Source: Candidatus Paralachnospira caecorum (lineage in GTDB: Bacteria; Bacillota; Clostridia; Lachnospirales; Lachnospiraceae). From it: a stretch of DNA of 64,000 bases. Both the position numbers and the translations under genes were made by a program. Positions 27,700 through 36,359 of this stretch are shown here, piece by piece (position 1 is the first letter of the stretch; every line of letters begins with the position of its first letter). The notes below the pieces were generated by a model. It did not search any database and had not been told where the DNA came from. It saw nothing but the letters and a program-made list of their open reading frames with translations. The stretch covers positions 21,564 to 85,563 of the forward strand of contig CAJFHG010000010.1 of NCBI GenBank assembly GCA_904379015.1, in the 5' to 3' direction.

Positions 27700-28716
27700 A
27701 TGATCATCATTATGAAGCCGGGCGCCAGCCGGAGCAATATAGATCATGTCATCGGCATGATAGAGGAAAAGGGACTGAACGCGCATCTTTCAGAGGGCTC
27801 TCAGGTCACGATCATCGGAGTCGTCGGCGACAAGACAAAGCTGGCCCATTCCAATATCGAGATTGCCCCCGGCGTGGACCACATCGTCCCCGTCACAGAA
27901 AGCTACAAGCTGACCAACAAAAAATTCCATCCGAAGGATTCTGTCGTTCAGGTCGGACACGTTTTGATCGGACCGGGCACCTTTACCGTCATGGCGGGCC
28001 CCTGCGCCGTGGAAAGCAGAGAGCAGGTCCTGGAGACCGCCCAGGCCGTAAAAAAAGCCGGCGCTTCTATCCTGCGCGGCGGCGCCTATAAGCCCCGGAC
28101 CTCCCCCTATTCTTTTCAGGGTCTTGAGGAAGAAGGTCTGAAATACATGAAAGAGGCGGGGGAAACGGCGGGTCTTCCCATCATCTGCGAAGTGACAAGC
28201 TGTCATGCCCTGGAAACTGCCGTCCGGTATGTGGACATGATCCAGATCGGCGCCAGAAACATGCAGAATTTTGAGCTTTTAAAGGAAGCCGGAAAGGCGG
28301 GAATTCCGGTCATGCTCAAGCGGGGCCTTTCCGCCACCATCGACGAGTGGCTCAACGCTGCCGAATATATCGTGGCAGAGGGGAATTCCAATGTGGTCCT
28401 CTGCGAACGGGGAATCCGCACCTTCGAGCCTTCCACCAGAAACACGCTGGATATCAGCGCCGTACCGGTCCTGAAATCCAAAACCCATCTTCCGGTCATT
28501 GTGGATCCAAGCCACGCCTCCGGTGTCCGCGCCTACGTGGAGCCTCTGGCCAAAGCCGCGGCTGCGGCCGGCGCCGACGGGATCATGGTGGAGGTACATC
28601 CCTGCCCCGAAAAAGCTCTGTCGGACGGCCCCCAGTCCCTTACATTCTCAGATTTTGACAAACTGTGCCGCGACCTGGCGCCTTATGCCGGCCTGGCAGG
28701 GAGAAGATTTCCGTAA
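27700..28716 (+). CDS. aroF: 3-deoxy-7-phosphoheptulonate synthase (DAHP synthase)
   Basis: A 338-residue type I-beta DAHP synthase, the first step of aromatic amino acid synthesis. Residues 1-70 form a ferredoxin-like regulatory domain (MIIIMKPGASRSNIDHVIGM). The barrel carries GPCAVES, ILRGGAYKPRTSPYSFQG, LKRGLSATIDEWLNAAEYI and VDPSHASG with metal and substrate residues. The N-terminal domain is where Tyr or chorismate/prephenate regulate relatives. It is a single gene with its own promoter and terminator. Confidence 0.97.
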   Translation: MIIIMKPGASRSNIDHVIGMIEEKGLNAHLSEGSQVTIIGVVGDKTKLAHSNIEIAPGVDHIVPVTESYKLTNKKFHPKDSVVQVGHVLIGPGTFTVMAGPCAVESREQVLETAQAVKKAGASILRGGAYKPRTSPYSFQGLEEEGLKYMKEAGETAGLPIICEVTSCHALETAVRYVDMIQIGARNMQNFELLKEAGKAGIPVMLKRGLSATIDEWLNAAEYIVAEGNSNVVLCERGIRTFEPSTRNTLDISAVPVLKSKTHLPVIVDPSHASGVRAYVEPLAKAAAAAGADGIMVEVHPCPEKALSDGPQSLTFSDFDKLCRDLAPYAGLAGRRFP

Positions 28717-28725
28717 GTTCAGGAA

Positions 28726-28776
28726 GGGCCGCCTGTTTCAAATGAAGCAGACGGCCCCTCTCAATGATCTCTTTTC
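28726..28776 (+). terminator. Intrinsic terminator of aroF
   Basis: GGGCCG (28726-28731) and CGGCCC (28752-28757) close a long, slightly interrupted hairpin around CAAAT. A T-rich stretch follows to 28776. Confidence 0.75.
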
Positions 28777-28823
28777 TATTCTATTTTAACTGACGCCATC
28801 CATCCGGCTCCTGCCGGAATCCC

Positions 28824-29861
28824 TTACATCAGACCGGAAAGCATGGTGGAAAGCGCGCTGTTGAGGCTGCCTCCCACAATCTGCATATAAATCCATGAAA
28901 TGATCATTCCGGCCAGCAGATTCACCAGGAAGGTGACAAACAGCTGCCAGATCTTTTTGTTTTTATCATCCGCGCTGAAAGCATTCATCGATGCCGGAAT
29001 GAAGAAATAGCAAAGCAGCGCGCCTGCCTGATAGAAAAGCGCCGTCAGCACCAGTGTAAACTGGCTTATGATCGGGAAGATCAGGATAAAAAGCGCCGTC
29101 AGCGCCGTAAAAGGCATCTGCGCAATGGCCTTCGCCGCAGCCACGCCGAGCCCCTGCGTATAAGTCATCTCTTTCTTTGCCATCGTTCTCGCAAACACCA
29201 TGGCAAATGCCGCCCACACCGCCAGAATGGCCGCGCCGGCCAGAATCGCGATAAAGAAGAAAAGAGGCGTGCTCACGATCTTATAACCGCTGAAGCTTAC
29301 CAGGGAATTGATCTTCACACCCAAAAACAGAAAGATAAAGGAAAACAGAAGAACCTGGATCGCGCATATTCCAAGGGATACAGACGCTTTCCCGGAAACA
29401 GCCAGATTGGACAGAGTTCCCGCCGGTTTTTTATAGGCATTTACGATGGTGCCCCACAGATCCTTAAAATATTCGCCCGCCGCACCGCTCTTTTTCGGCT
29501 GGCCGTAAGCTCCTCCCTGGGGCTGGCCATAAGGATTTCCCTGACCGTAGGCTCCTCCCTGGGGCTGACCGTAAGGATTTCCCTGACCGTAGGCTCCTCC
29601 CTGGGGCTGGCCGTAGAGATTCCCCTGGCCGTAGGCTCCTCCCTGGGGCTGGCCGTAGGCTCCTCCCCGGGGCTGATCCTGAGCCGTCTTTTCTCCAGCA
29701 TCCTCAGCAGTCTCCTGTCCGGGCTCCGGCGCCGGGCTCTGCTCTTCCGTCACCGGCTGACTCTGTGCCGGCTCCTGCGCATTTTCTTTTTTCTGACTCT
29801 GACATGTACAGATTTCACCGTCCTGCAACGGCCGTCCGCACTGACTGCAAAACTTTGCCAT
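28824..29861 (-). CDS. Zinc-ribbon membrane protein with Gly-Gln-Tyr repeats
   Basis: A 345-residue protein. It starts with a zinc-ribbon (MAKFCSQCGRPLQDGEICTC: two CxxC-type knuckles), followed by an acidic Glu/Gln-rich linker and a repeat array with unit YGQPQGGAYGQGNP (about residues 65-125). The C-terminal 200 residues contain five to six hydrophobic helices of Yip1-like character. The repeats would lie on the cytosolic side if the zinc-ribbon does. It is the last gene of the kinase/FHA operon. Function unknown. Low-complexity Gly/Gln/Tyr repeats often mediate assembly or condensation; that is inference. Confidence 0.8.
   Translation of the reverse strand: MAKFCSQCGRPLQDGEICTCQSQKKENAQEPAQSQPVTEEQSPAPEPGQETAEDAGEKTAQDQPRGGAYGQPQGGAYGQGNLYGQPQGGAYGQGNPYGQPQGGAYGQGNPYGQPQGGAYGQPKKSGAAGEYFKDLWGTIVNAYKKPAGTLSNLAVSGKASVSLGICAIQVLLFSFIFLFLGVKINSLVSFSGYKIVSTPLFFFIAILAGAAILAVWAAFAMVFARTMAKKEMTYTQGLGVAAAKAIAQMPFTALTALFILIFPIISQFTLVLTALFYQAGALLCYFFIPASMNAFSADDKNKKIWQLFVTFLVNLLAGMIISWIYMQIVGGSLNSALSTMLSGLM
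29499..29674. repeat. Tandem coding repeats, 42-bp unit
   Basis: Three near-identical 42-bp units (14 residues, YGQPQGGAYGQGNP pattern) and shorter 24-bp partial units lie within the zinc-ribbon gene. Nearly identical DNA repeats invite slippage or recombination that would change repeat number in frame. Confidence 0.8.
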
Positions 29862-29930
29862 ATAGACTCCTCCTTCATGTTGTCCCTGCGCGAGCAGGAA
29901 TTTTTATAGTTATCTTATTTTATAATAAGC

Positions 29931-31649
29931 TCACTGATTTTCTGACAGCCAACCGCCGTCATACAGCTGATCCATGATTGTTTCCAGCGCCGCCATGAGG
30001 GAAGATTCATCCTCTCCTCCGTTTTTTTCATAACAGGCCAGCGCCTGATCATAATAGGTTTTTACTGCCTGATAATTCCGGCTTTCCAGCGGAAGCAGCT
30101 CCTGTTCCTCACAGAGAATGACTGCCATCAGTCCATATACCCGGTAATTCTCAGACCCTTGCCGGATCAGTGCTTCCAGGGATGTTTCTGCCTCATTCAG
30201 GACCGCCGCCGAATCCTGCCCTTCTTCTCCGGACAGACGGATCAGGGCACTGGCCCGCAGGAGCCCCGCCCGCTTATCAAGCAGCTCTTCATCTGCGCCT
30301 TCGGCCGCCCTGTCCGCGTATTCCGCCGCCTGCTCATAATCTCCGTCAGCCATGAAAAGTTCCGCGCGCACGTAAAGCACGTCTGCGTCATTCATGTCTC
30401 CATAACTGTCCAGAACCGCTTCCGCTTCCGTGACACGTCCTTTTCTGGCCAGCGCCACTGCATAATCCCGGTAAATTTCCGGATCCGCGGAGTCTCCGGC
30501 GTCCTGCAGGGCCTGTTCATAATAGAGGATCGCCTGATCATATTCTTCTTTCCCCAGATACCCGTCGGCGATCATATATTCAATATCCGATTTAATATCC
30601 ATGGCGCCTTTCCATCCGCCCTCCAGACTGGCCTCATCCAGGATCTCCATGCCAAAACGGATTACCTGGTCATACTCCTCTGCCTTTGCATACAAATAGA
30701 GCTGGTCGGCCCTGGCCGCGTAGCGTTCCGTCCGCTCCATCCGCGTTCTGTACCAATTCAAGGTCAGAAGGGCAGCCGCGGCCGCCGCCAGGACGATACA
30801 GAGGGAAATACACACCGTCCGGATGGTACGGATCCGCTTCCGCCTGCTGTCATGTTCTCCGATGCGGGTCAGATCACCCAGCAGCTGGAGTACCGACTGA
30901 TAACGGTCCTTCGGCCGGAAGGCCATGGCCTTTGAAATGATCCTCACCAGACTGTCCGGGACCCGTCCTTTATAGGCTTCGATCGGAACAATTTTCCTGA
31001 AATCCCGGTCGGGCCGCATGCCCGTCACCATATGGTACATGGTGGCGCCGATGCTGTAAATATCTGACAGCTCGCCCTTCTTTTCCTCCGGAAGCCGCCC
31101 TCCCTCTCCCGGCACAGCACACTGCTCCGGAGAAGAATAGCCCGCGCTCACAGCCCGCACAGGGCTGGCCGCTTCCGCGCCGACAGAAATATTGAAATCG
31201 ATCAGGCAGACATTGCCCTCCGGCGTGATCATAATATTGGAAGGCTTGATATCCCGGTGGAGGATGGGCGGCCGTCTGGAATGAAGATAAGCCACCGCTT
31301 CACAAAGCTGTCTGGACCAGACCGTCACCTGACGCATGGTCAGCCGCGTTCCCCGTTTCAGATAATATTCCAGAGAATGTCCCGGAATATAATCCATAAC
31401 CGTAAAAACCTCTCCGGCCACCTCCAGAAAATCATAGATCCGCGGAAGATAAGTATGATGAAGATTCTTCAGGATATCAGCCTCTCCCCGGAGATTCAGC
31501 CGTCCCGCGGCGCTGTCCGCGACCTTTTTCACCGCAACCGGTTTTCTGAGCCTCAGGTGCATGGCCTGATACACGATGCCGCCTCCGCCCTGTCCGATCA
31601 CGCCTAAAATTTCATATGTATCATTCAAAACACTGCCTGTCTTCAGCAT
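29931..31649 (-). CDS. Membrane serine/threonine protein kinase with TPR-like C-terminus
   Basis: A 572-residue Hanks-type kinase. The kinase domain (about 12-262) has the Gly-rich loop IGQGGGGIVY, Lys41 in PVAVKK, HRDIKPSN (131-138) and SPE (173-175) in place of APE. The DFG motif reads DFN (151-153). A transmembrane helix lies at about 277-299, and the remaining 270 residues are helical repeats of TPR type (YDQAILYYEQALQDAG, DYEQAAEYADRAAEGA). Unlike PknB/PrkC it has no PASTA domains, so the outside-facing sensor would be the TPR region. The operon partner with an FHA domain is a likely phosphothreonine reader. Confidence 0.92.
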   Translation of the reverse strand: MLKTGSVLNDTYEILGVIGQGGGGIVYQAMHLRLRKPVAVKKVADSAAGRLNLRGEADILKNLHHTYLPRIYDFLEVAGEVFTVMDYIPGHSLEYYLKRGTRLTMRQVTVWSRQLCEAVAYLHSRRPPILHRDIKPSNIMITPEGNVCLIDFNISVGAEAASPVRAVSAGYSSPEQCAVPGEGGRLPEEKKGELSDIYSIGATMYHMVTGMRPDRDFRKIVPIEAYKGRVPDSLVRIISKAMAFRPKDRYQSVLQLLGDLTRIGEHDSRRKRIRTIRTVCISLCIVLAAAAAALLTLNWYRTRMERTERYAARADQLYLYAKAEEYDQVIRFGMEILDEASLEGGWKGAMDIKSDIEYMIADGYLGKEEYDQAILYYEQALQDAGDSADPEIYRDYAVALARKGRVTEAEAVLDSYGDMNDADVLYVRAELFMADGDYEQAAEYADRAAEGADEELLDKRAGLLRASALIRLSGEEGQDSAAVLNEAETSLEALIRQGSENYRVYGLMAVILCEEQELLPLESRNYQAVKTYYDQALACYEKNGGEDESSLMAALETIMDQLYDGGWLSENQ

Positions 31650-31669
31650 GTTCCGCGCGCACCACCTGT

Positions 31670-32512
31670 TTAAAAGCCAAAGCCGCCGCTGTCACGGCTG
31701 TCGATTTTCCACTCAGGAATGAACAGGAACTTCATTCCCGTCCGCACCACCGTGACCTCGGTCTCTTCCGCTTCGCCGGGAGAAATCCCCATCACGGAAA
31801 ACGACATGGATACGACCAGATCCTTGCGTGTCAGACCGTCTTCTCCCACATAGGAAGGGCTTTCCGACACCTTCCGGACCTCAAAATTTGCCACATTTAA
31901 TCCGAGAGAGGCCAGACCTGCCGTTCCATTTGCCTCAGAGATGAACTCCTCTCTGGTATATTCCTGGTCTTCCCAGTAAATGCTGTCATATACCTTGCCC
32001 CAGTTTCCTTTTTTGGCCGCGCTGACCATCGCGTGGACAGGCGCCATGGGATCACTCTGGGTCACCGCGACATAGCCGATTCCTCCGGCAGCAACCGCCA
32101 GAAGGATCACGATCAGCGCGATGATGATTCCCTTCCTGCGCTTCTTTCTGGTCCGGGGCGGCGGTCCGCCGTGGGAAGGAGGAACCTGCTGTCCGTAATA
32201 CTGCCCGCTGTAGCCTCCCTGGTATCCTGCTCCGTCCCGGCCATTCCAGGTCTGAGCGTTCTGGCCTTCCCATTCCTGAGGGTTCTGGCCTTCCCATTCC
32301 TGAGGGTTCTGGCCATTCCAGGCCTGAGGGTTCTTCCAGGTCTGAGGATTCTGGCCTGCCCCGATATTTTTAGAGGCCTCCTGGGCAGCTTCTCTTTCGC
32401 CGCTGTCCAGAAAAACGGTCTCATCTCCGCTTTCCGCTTCCATCGGCCGTCCGCAGCTCCTGCAGAATTTTGCCGTATCACTGTTTCTGGCGCCGCAATG
32501 GGTACAATACAT
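31670..32512 (-). CDS. Zinc-ribbon membrane protein with Asn-Pro-Gln repeats
   Basis: A 280-residue protein. The zinc-ribbon at the start is MYCTHCGARNSDTAKFCRSC (two CxxC knuckles), then comes a region of 8-residue repeats (consensus NPQEWEGQ, about residues 54-90) and a Gly/Tyr/Pro-rich stretch. A basic stop-transfer (RTRKKRRK) precedes one transmembrane helix (GIIIALIVILLAVAAGGIGYV), followed by an extracytoplasmic domain of about 130 residues with no family I recognise. A GGAGG Shine-Dalgarno is present. The DNA of the repeats includes two identical 24-bp units near 32260-32310. Confidence 0.78.
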   Translation of the reverse strand: MYCTHCGARNSDTAKFCRSCGRPMEAESGDETVFLDSGEREAAQEASKNIGAGQNPQTWKNPQAWNGQNPQEWEGQNPQEWEGQNAQTWNGRDGAGYQGGYSGQYYGQQVPPSHGGPPPRTRKKRRKGIIIALIVILLAVAAGGIGYVAVTQSDPMAPVHAMVSAAKKGNWGKVYDSIYWEDQEYTREEFISEANGTAGLASLGLNVANFEVRKVSESPSYVGEDGLTRKDLVVSMSFSVMGISPGEAEETEVTVVRTGMKFLFIPEWKIDSRDSGGFGF

Positions 32513-32534
32513 AAACGCTCCTCCTCCCTTTTTC

Positions 32535-33494
32535 TTACCGTATCATAAACTGAAACGGCTCATCCGCAAGAACAAATCCGTCTCCGTGACAAAGCCTGTA
32601 TTCGTCTCCCGGATCCAGGCGCATGCCATTCAGGTAAGTAGAATTCGTCGAATTATGGTCCACCAGGTAATATTCGCCTCCGTCCATCAGAATGCTGGCA
32701 TGATGCCGGCTGACCGCCCGGTTGTCCGGAATGCAGAAATCCGCGTCAGGACTCTTTCCGATCAGCGTCTCATCCAGTACGATAGCCATCTCGTCTCCGG
32801 TCCGTATGCGGATGATATAAGCGACCTCCTTCACCGCGGAGAACGCATCCGGCAGCATGATATCCAGCTCCTTTTCCTGCTGACCGCTTCCGGGGATCGC
32901 TCCCTCCTCTTTCCTGACCGGCTCATATCCCTCAAAGCCTTCTGCCGCGGCCGCTTCCGCGGAATCCGCCACGATATCCTGAATCAGCAGGGCATCCACC
33001 ATCGCTTTGCACTGATCCAGATTTTCACTTTTCACATTTTTCACATAATTCAGCAGGGTGATCATATTTTCCTGATTCTGCTCCGGAATTCCCTCCATGA
33101 CCGTGACGATTTCCGCCATCAGAAGACGCATCTTTTCCACAGGACTCCTCGCGTCTTTCTGAAGCCCGCAGATCCAGCGGATCTCCCCGGTCCCGTCATG
33201 AGAATAAAGATCCGAAAGCGTCATCAGAAGCTCGTTCCGCGGAATCATATACTCATCCATTGCCACCCATACGTCCAGCAGTCCCTTCAGGATCTGCACC
33301 GCCGCCTTCCGGGGCATTTCCCTGGCGTAAAGCTGCTTGACCGGGGTATATCCTTCTGTATCGTAGCTCACCTCGCCGGCGGCTTCATCGATCTCCAGCT
33401 TCAGGATGCCTCTGATCTCATTGCACAAAAGCATCTGATAGGTAATCCCGTCAAAAACCGTGTCCACAGACTCCTGCCTGTCTATTCTCTCCAT
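32535..33494 (-). CDS. FHA-domain protein
   Basis: A 319-residue soluble protein. The C-terminal ~90 residues are a forkhead-associated domain: LIGKSPDADFCIPDN, the phosphopeptide-contacting AVSRHHASI and NSTNSTYLNG. The N-terminal ~190 residues are helical and match the DUF6382-like region often fused to FHA in Clostridia. The start at 33494 follows AAGGAG; the alternative 14 residues upstream overlaps the previous gene. It would bind threonine-phosphorylated partners of the operon kinase. Confidence 0.88.
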   Translation of the reverse strand: MERIDRQESVDTVFDGITYQMLLCNEIRGILKLEIDEAAGEVSYDTEGYTPVKQLYAREMPRKAAVQILKGLLDVWVAMDEYMIPRNELLMTLSDLYSHDGTGEIRWICGLQKDARSPVEKMRLLMAEIVTVMEGIPEQNQENMITLLNYVKNVKSENLDQCKAMVDALLIQDIVADSAEAAAAEGFEGYEPVRKEEGAIPGSGQQEKELDIMLPDAFSAVKEVAYIIRIRTGDEMAIVLDETLIGKSPDADFCIPDNRAVSRHHASILMDGGEYYLVDHNSTNSTYLNGMRLDPGDEYRLCHGDGFVLADEPFQFMIR

Positions 33495-33516
33495 ATACGA
33501 TCTTACTCCTTCCGTC

Positions 33517-34548
33517 TCAGCGCAGGATTTCGTCAAATACCTCCAGCTCCGCCATCTGTGCCGCCATCTGTACCGGACCGGCAGGCGGGAGCATGTCGAT
33601 CGTTCCCACTACCTCAATTTCCGTATTCTCATAACGCTTGCCATACTGCTTATGGAATCTGTTATATAAAATCGATGTTTTCTTCATCAGTCCCGCAAAT
33701 TCAGACTCCTCCAGCTGGCCGAACAGCGTCCAGATCTTGTGAAATCCGAGATTGGACGTATAAGTTCCGTCGTCGACCGCCACAATGCGGTCTGCCGCGG
33801 CCAGCGCGGACAAAAGGCCTCTGTTGACAGAAAAGCTGCTGTCAATGACAATGCGGCGGAACCGTCTGTTTTCCGTAAGATATCTGAAAAAAACATCCAT
33901 CTGCTCTTTTGTACTGTCCATCAGTCCAAGCGGCGCATCCACGTTGTCCAGGAAATATACGCCGCTCAGATCCCGGTTCAGCGCGGCTCCCAGCGCGCTT
34001 TCCAGATCCCGGCCGGCCTGAATCTCCCCCAGCAGATACTGCAGATCTTTCTGATTTCCGCCCTGGAATATGCTGCTGATGTCCCCCAGCGCGCTCATAT
34101 TCACATAAAGCACATCCTGCTCTCTGGCCGCCAGCCTCTGCGCGTACGCGGCAGCCGCGGCCGAGGTTCCCACTGAAGCCGCTGTTCCGATAAAAGCCAC
34201 GATCTTTACGGAAGTATCCTGCTGCTCCATCAGTTTTTCCAGATCCGCGTAAAGACTCCGCAAATTCTGATACCGGAAAATCTCGCCCGGCTCGCCTGTC
34301 GGTCTTTCTGTCAGATATCCCACATGGACATCTCCGACAAAGGGAGGATACACTCCCTTCAGTTCATCTGTCACCAATACGGCATTTACCTCCCGCTCAG
34401 CCAGGATCCGGTCCAGCTCCGCCCTGTCATAAACCGGAGTCAGCGCAAGCTCCTGCCCGAATCTGCCGCTCATATACCGGCAGAACCGTTCGGTATAGGC
34501 AGTATTTAAATCATATACCGCGATCCGCGTCTGTCCCATTTTGTCCAT
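33517..34548 (-). CDS. TadZ/CpaE-like protein with degenerate P-loop
   Basis: A protein of about 343 residues with a receiver-like N-terminal domain (RIAVYDLNTAYTERFCRYM) and a ParA/MinD-like C-terminal domain. The P-loop reads AFIGTAASVGTSAAAAA where KGGVGKTT is usual, so both lysines of the deviant Walker A are lost. A Walker B-like strand FRRIVIDSSF is kept. This matches atypical TadZ/CpaE proteins that localise pilus or secretion machines without ATPase activity, but no Tad pilus genes are here. The start is uncertain (34548, 34539, or a TTG at 34575); I prefer 34548 because AGGA lies 6 bp upstream. Confidence 0.75.
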   Translation of the reverse strand: MDKMGQTRIAVYDLNTAYTERFCRYMSGRFGQELALTPVYDRAELDRILAEREVNAVLVTDELKGVYPPFVGDVHVGYLTERPTGEPGEIFRYQNLRSLYADLEKLMEQQDTSVKIVAFIGTAASVGTSAAAAAYAQRLAAREQDVLYVNMSALGDISSIFQGGNQKDLQYLLGEIQAGRDLESALGAALNRDLSGVYFLDNVDAPLGLMDSTKEQMDVFFRYLTENRRFRRIVIDSSFSVNRGLLSALAAADRIVAVDDGTYTSNLGFHKIWTLFGQLEESEFAGLMKKTSILYNRFHKQYGKRYENTEIEVVGTIDMLPPAGPVQMAAQMAELEVFDEILR

Positions 34549-34575
34549 CATCCTTCCTGAATCTGCCAGCCGCAA

Positions 34576-35427
34576 TCAATGACCCATCTTTTCTTCATAG
34601 TCTGAAATCAGCTGTCTGTTTGCTTTCTCATATTCGTTGAACATCGCATCTTCATCAAACTGCTCCGGCTCGTAGAGCGGCGTGTACCAGGATTTGCTCA
34701 TAAAATACGCGTTCAGATCCGCGTCTTTGAATATCCGTCCGTGCCGGGCATAAATCTCATTTCTGGCCAGTCTCAGCTCCTCTTTTGTCAGTCCGGCCAG
34801 ATCTGCCTCTGTCAGATAAGAAGAAGCGCTGTCCGGAAGAATATAATCGCCCTGAGCCGCTGTCTGCGGCGCTGTGGTCTCTGTTTCTGTCTGACCCGCC
34901 GTAGTCGGAAGCTCCTCCTCCGTCACAGAAGGTGCGATCGAAAAGCTTTCCCCGGTTTCATCTGTTTCACTTTCCTCCTGGGTCTCTTCCGTCCGGGAAC
35001 TCTCTGTCTGCTCCCCGCCCGACGGCAATTCAGCCGCCGGATCGCCGGAACCGCTGCCTCCGCCGAATGTGCGGATTCCCAGAACAACCAGCGTACCAAC
35101 CAAAAGGACCGCCACGACGCTGAGCACAACGATCAGAACCGTCATCCCTGTATGCTTCTTTTCCGGCTCCGGCAACATGCCGCCTCCCGGAACCGGCGCT
35201 CTGTTTTCATAGGGATCTCCGTTTATGTAAGGATCATATCCCGGTCTGTTGTCTCTGCCTCCATACTGCCGCGGATCAGAATATCCCCGCTGTTCCGCGC
35301 TCTCATACTTCGCTCCGTCCACATTCGCTTGATCCGACGGAGAAGACAGCGGTCTTACCGCAGCCCCGCAGACTTCACAGTACCGTGAATCATCCGGTAT
35401 TTTCGCTCCACATTCTTCACAATACAT
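34576..35427 (-). CDS. Zinc-ribbon membrane protein with YARHG domain
   Basis: A 283-residue protein and first gene of the operon. The zinc-ribbon is MYCEECGAKIPDDSRYCEVC; a Pro/Tyr/Asp-rich linker follows, then one transmembrane helix (TGMTVLIVVLSVVAVLLVGTL), a Glu/Thr-rich spacer and a C-terminal YARHG domain (RLARNEIYARHGRIFKD, then FMSKSWYTPLYEPEQFDE). YARHG domains are extracytoplasmic and thought to bind cell-wall components. The stop codon is directly followed by the next reading frame. A GAAGGAGG Shine-Dalgarno is present. No clear promoter was found in the 150 bp upstream. Confidence 0.85.
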   Translation of the reverse strand: MYCEECGAKIPDDSRYCEVCGAAVRPLSSPSDQANVDGAKYESAEQRGYSDPRQYGGRDNRPGYDPYINGDPYENRAPVPGGGMLPEPEKKHTGMTVLIVVLSVVAVLLVGTLVVLGIRTFGGGSGSGDPAAELPSGGEQTESSRTEETQEESETDETGESFSIAPSVTEEELPTTAGQTETETTAPQTAAQGDYILPDSASSYLTEADLAGLTKEELRLARNEIYARHGRIFKDADLNAYFMSKSWYTPLYEPEQFDEDAMFNEYEKANRQLISDYEEKMGH

Positions 35428-35513
35428 AACTGTCCTCCTTCAATGCCAGGCCCAATCAAAATTCTTTCTTATTTTATCACAAATCTTCCGTCTCTGCATT
35501 ACCTTTTTATACC

Positions 35514-35563
35514 GGATAAAAAAGAACCGCTGCCTGATAGACTGTTCATCTATTGTACAGCGG
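35514..35563 (-). terminator. Intrinsic terminator of the HAD hydrolase gene
   Basis: CCGCTG (minus strand, from 35563) pairs with CAGCGG (to 35527) with an inner ATAGA/TCTAT stem, followed by TTCTTTTTTAT. It separates the HAD/lysA unit from the zinc-ribbon operon. Confidence 0.85.
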
Positions 35564-35587
35564 ACTCCTTATCACATCATTCTGTTT

Positions 35588-36313
35588 TCAGACAGATCGG
35601 TCCGGCATCTCCTGAACATACGCGTAAAACTGTTCAAAATTCCCCGACAAAAACCCTTCCAGAGACCTGCCATGCCGATTCAGCATGCAGTCTGTGAGCA
35701 GATATCCGGCCATGCCGAGCTCTGTCACGCACATATCTTCATCCACATCGTTTCCGACCATCATGCACTGCTCCGGCTCTTTATGGAACCGCTCCAGGAT
35801 TGATGTATAATACTGCAGGCTGGGCTTGCAGAAATATTCTTCCTCATACGTTGTCACCAGAGAGAAATCTTCCGGTTTCAGCCCGGCCCACTCCATCCTC
35901 CTCAGTGTGGCCACAGAAGGAAACAGGGGATTGGTCGCGAGGATCACCGTATACCCCTTCTGCTTCAGCTCCCGGACTGCCTTCGGCGCCAGAGGCTGGA
36001 AGCCTGTGGCCGCCTTCGCCTCTATAAACTGTTCCCGGTAAAACTGTACAAAAAACTCTTCTCTGCTTTTCATATCCTGTCCCATGGAGTCTGAAAAAAC
36101 CTCCCAGAACCGGTCCCGGTTGCTCATGGCCCCGTCATTGCGCATCATGGCCTCCGTCCCCTTCCATACCGACGAAGTGAGAAGCCCGGGGTCATATCCT
36201 TCGGGGGCAAAGGTTTTTCCCAGAGCCCCCATATAATACTTTACAAATTTTTCCTGATCCATCGGAAGCAGACTTCCGTCCAGATCAAATAATACGGTAT
36301 CTGTCTTCTGCAT
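35588..36313 (-). CDS. HAD-family hydrolase
   Basis: A 241-residue haloacid dehalogenase-type phosphatase. Motif I is VLFDLDGSLLP (Asp10, Asp12), motif II is VILATNPLFP, motif III is the Lys in YFCKPSLQYY, and motif IV is MMVGNDVDEDM. A helical cap lies between motifs I and II. The start at 36313 follows AGGA by 7 bp; an upstream in-frame ATG adds 9 residues but has poor spacing. It is 46 bp downstream of lysA. Substrate unknown. Confidence 0.88.
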   Translation of the reverse strand: MQKTDTVLFDLDGSLLPMDQEKFVKYYMGALGKTFAPEGYDPGLLTSSVWKGTEAMMRNDGAMSNRDRFWEVFSDSMGQDMKSREEFFVQFYREQFIEAKAATGFQPLAPKAVRELKQKGYTVILATNPLFPSVATLRRMEWAGLKPEDFSLVTTYEEEYFCKPSLQYYTSILERFHKEPEQCMMVGNDVDEDMCVTELGMAGYLLTDCMLNRHGRSLEGFLSGNFEQFYAYVQEMPDRSV

Positions 36314-36359
36314 TGTTTTATCCTGCCGCAATTCCTTCATCCTCTGTCCCTGCCGGTCT

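Noticed and set aside
29499..29674. Possible CRISPR array because of regular repeats
   Set aside because: The repeats are in-frame coding units with no unique spacers and no cas genes nearby.
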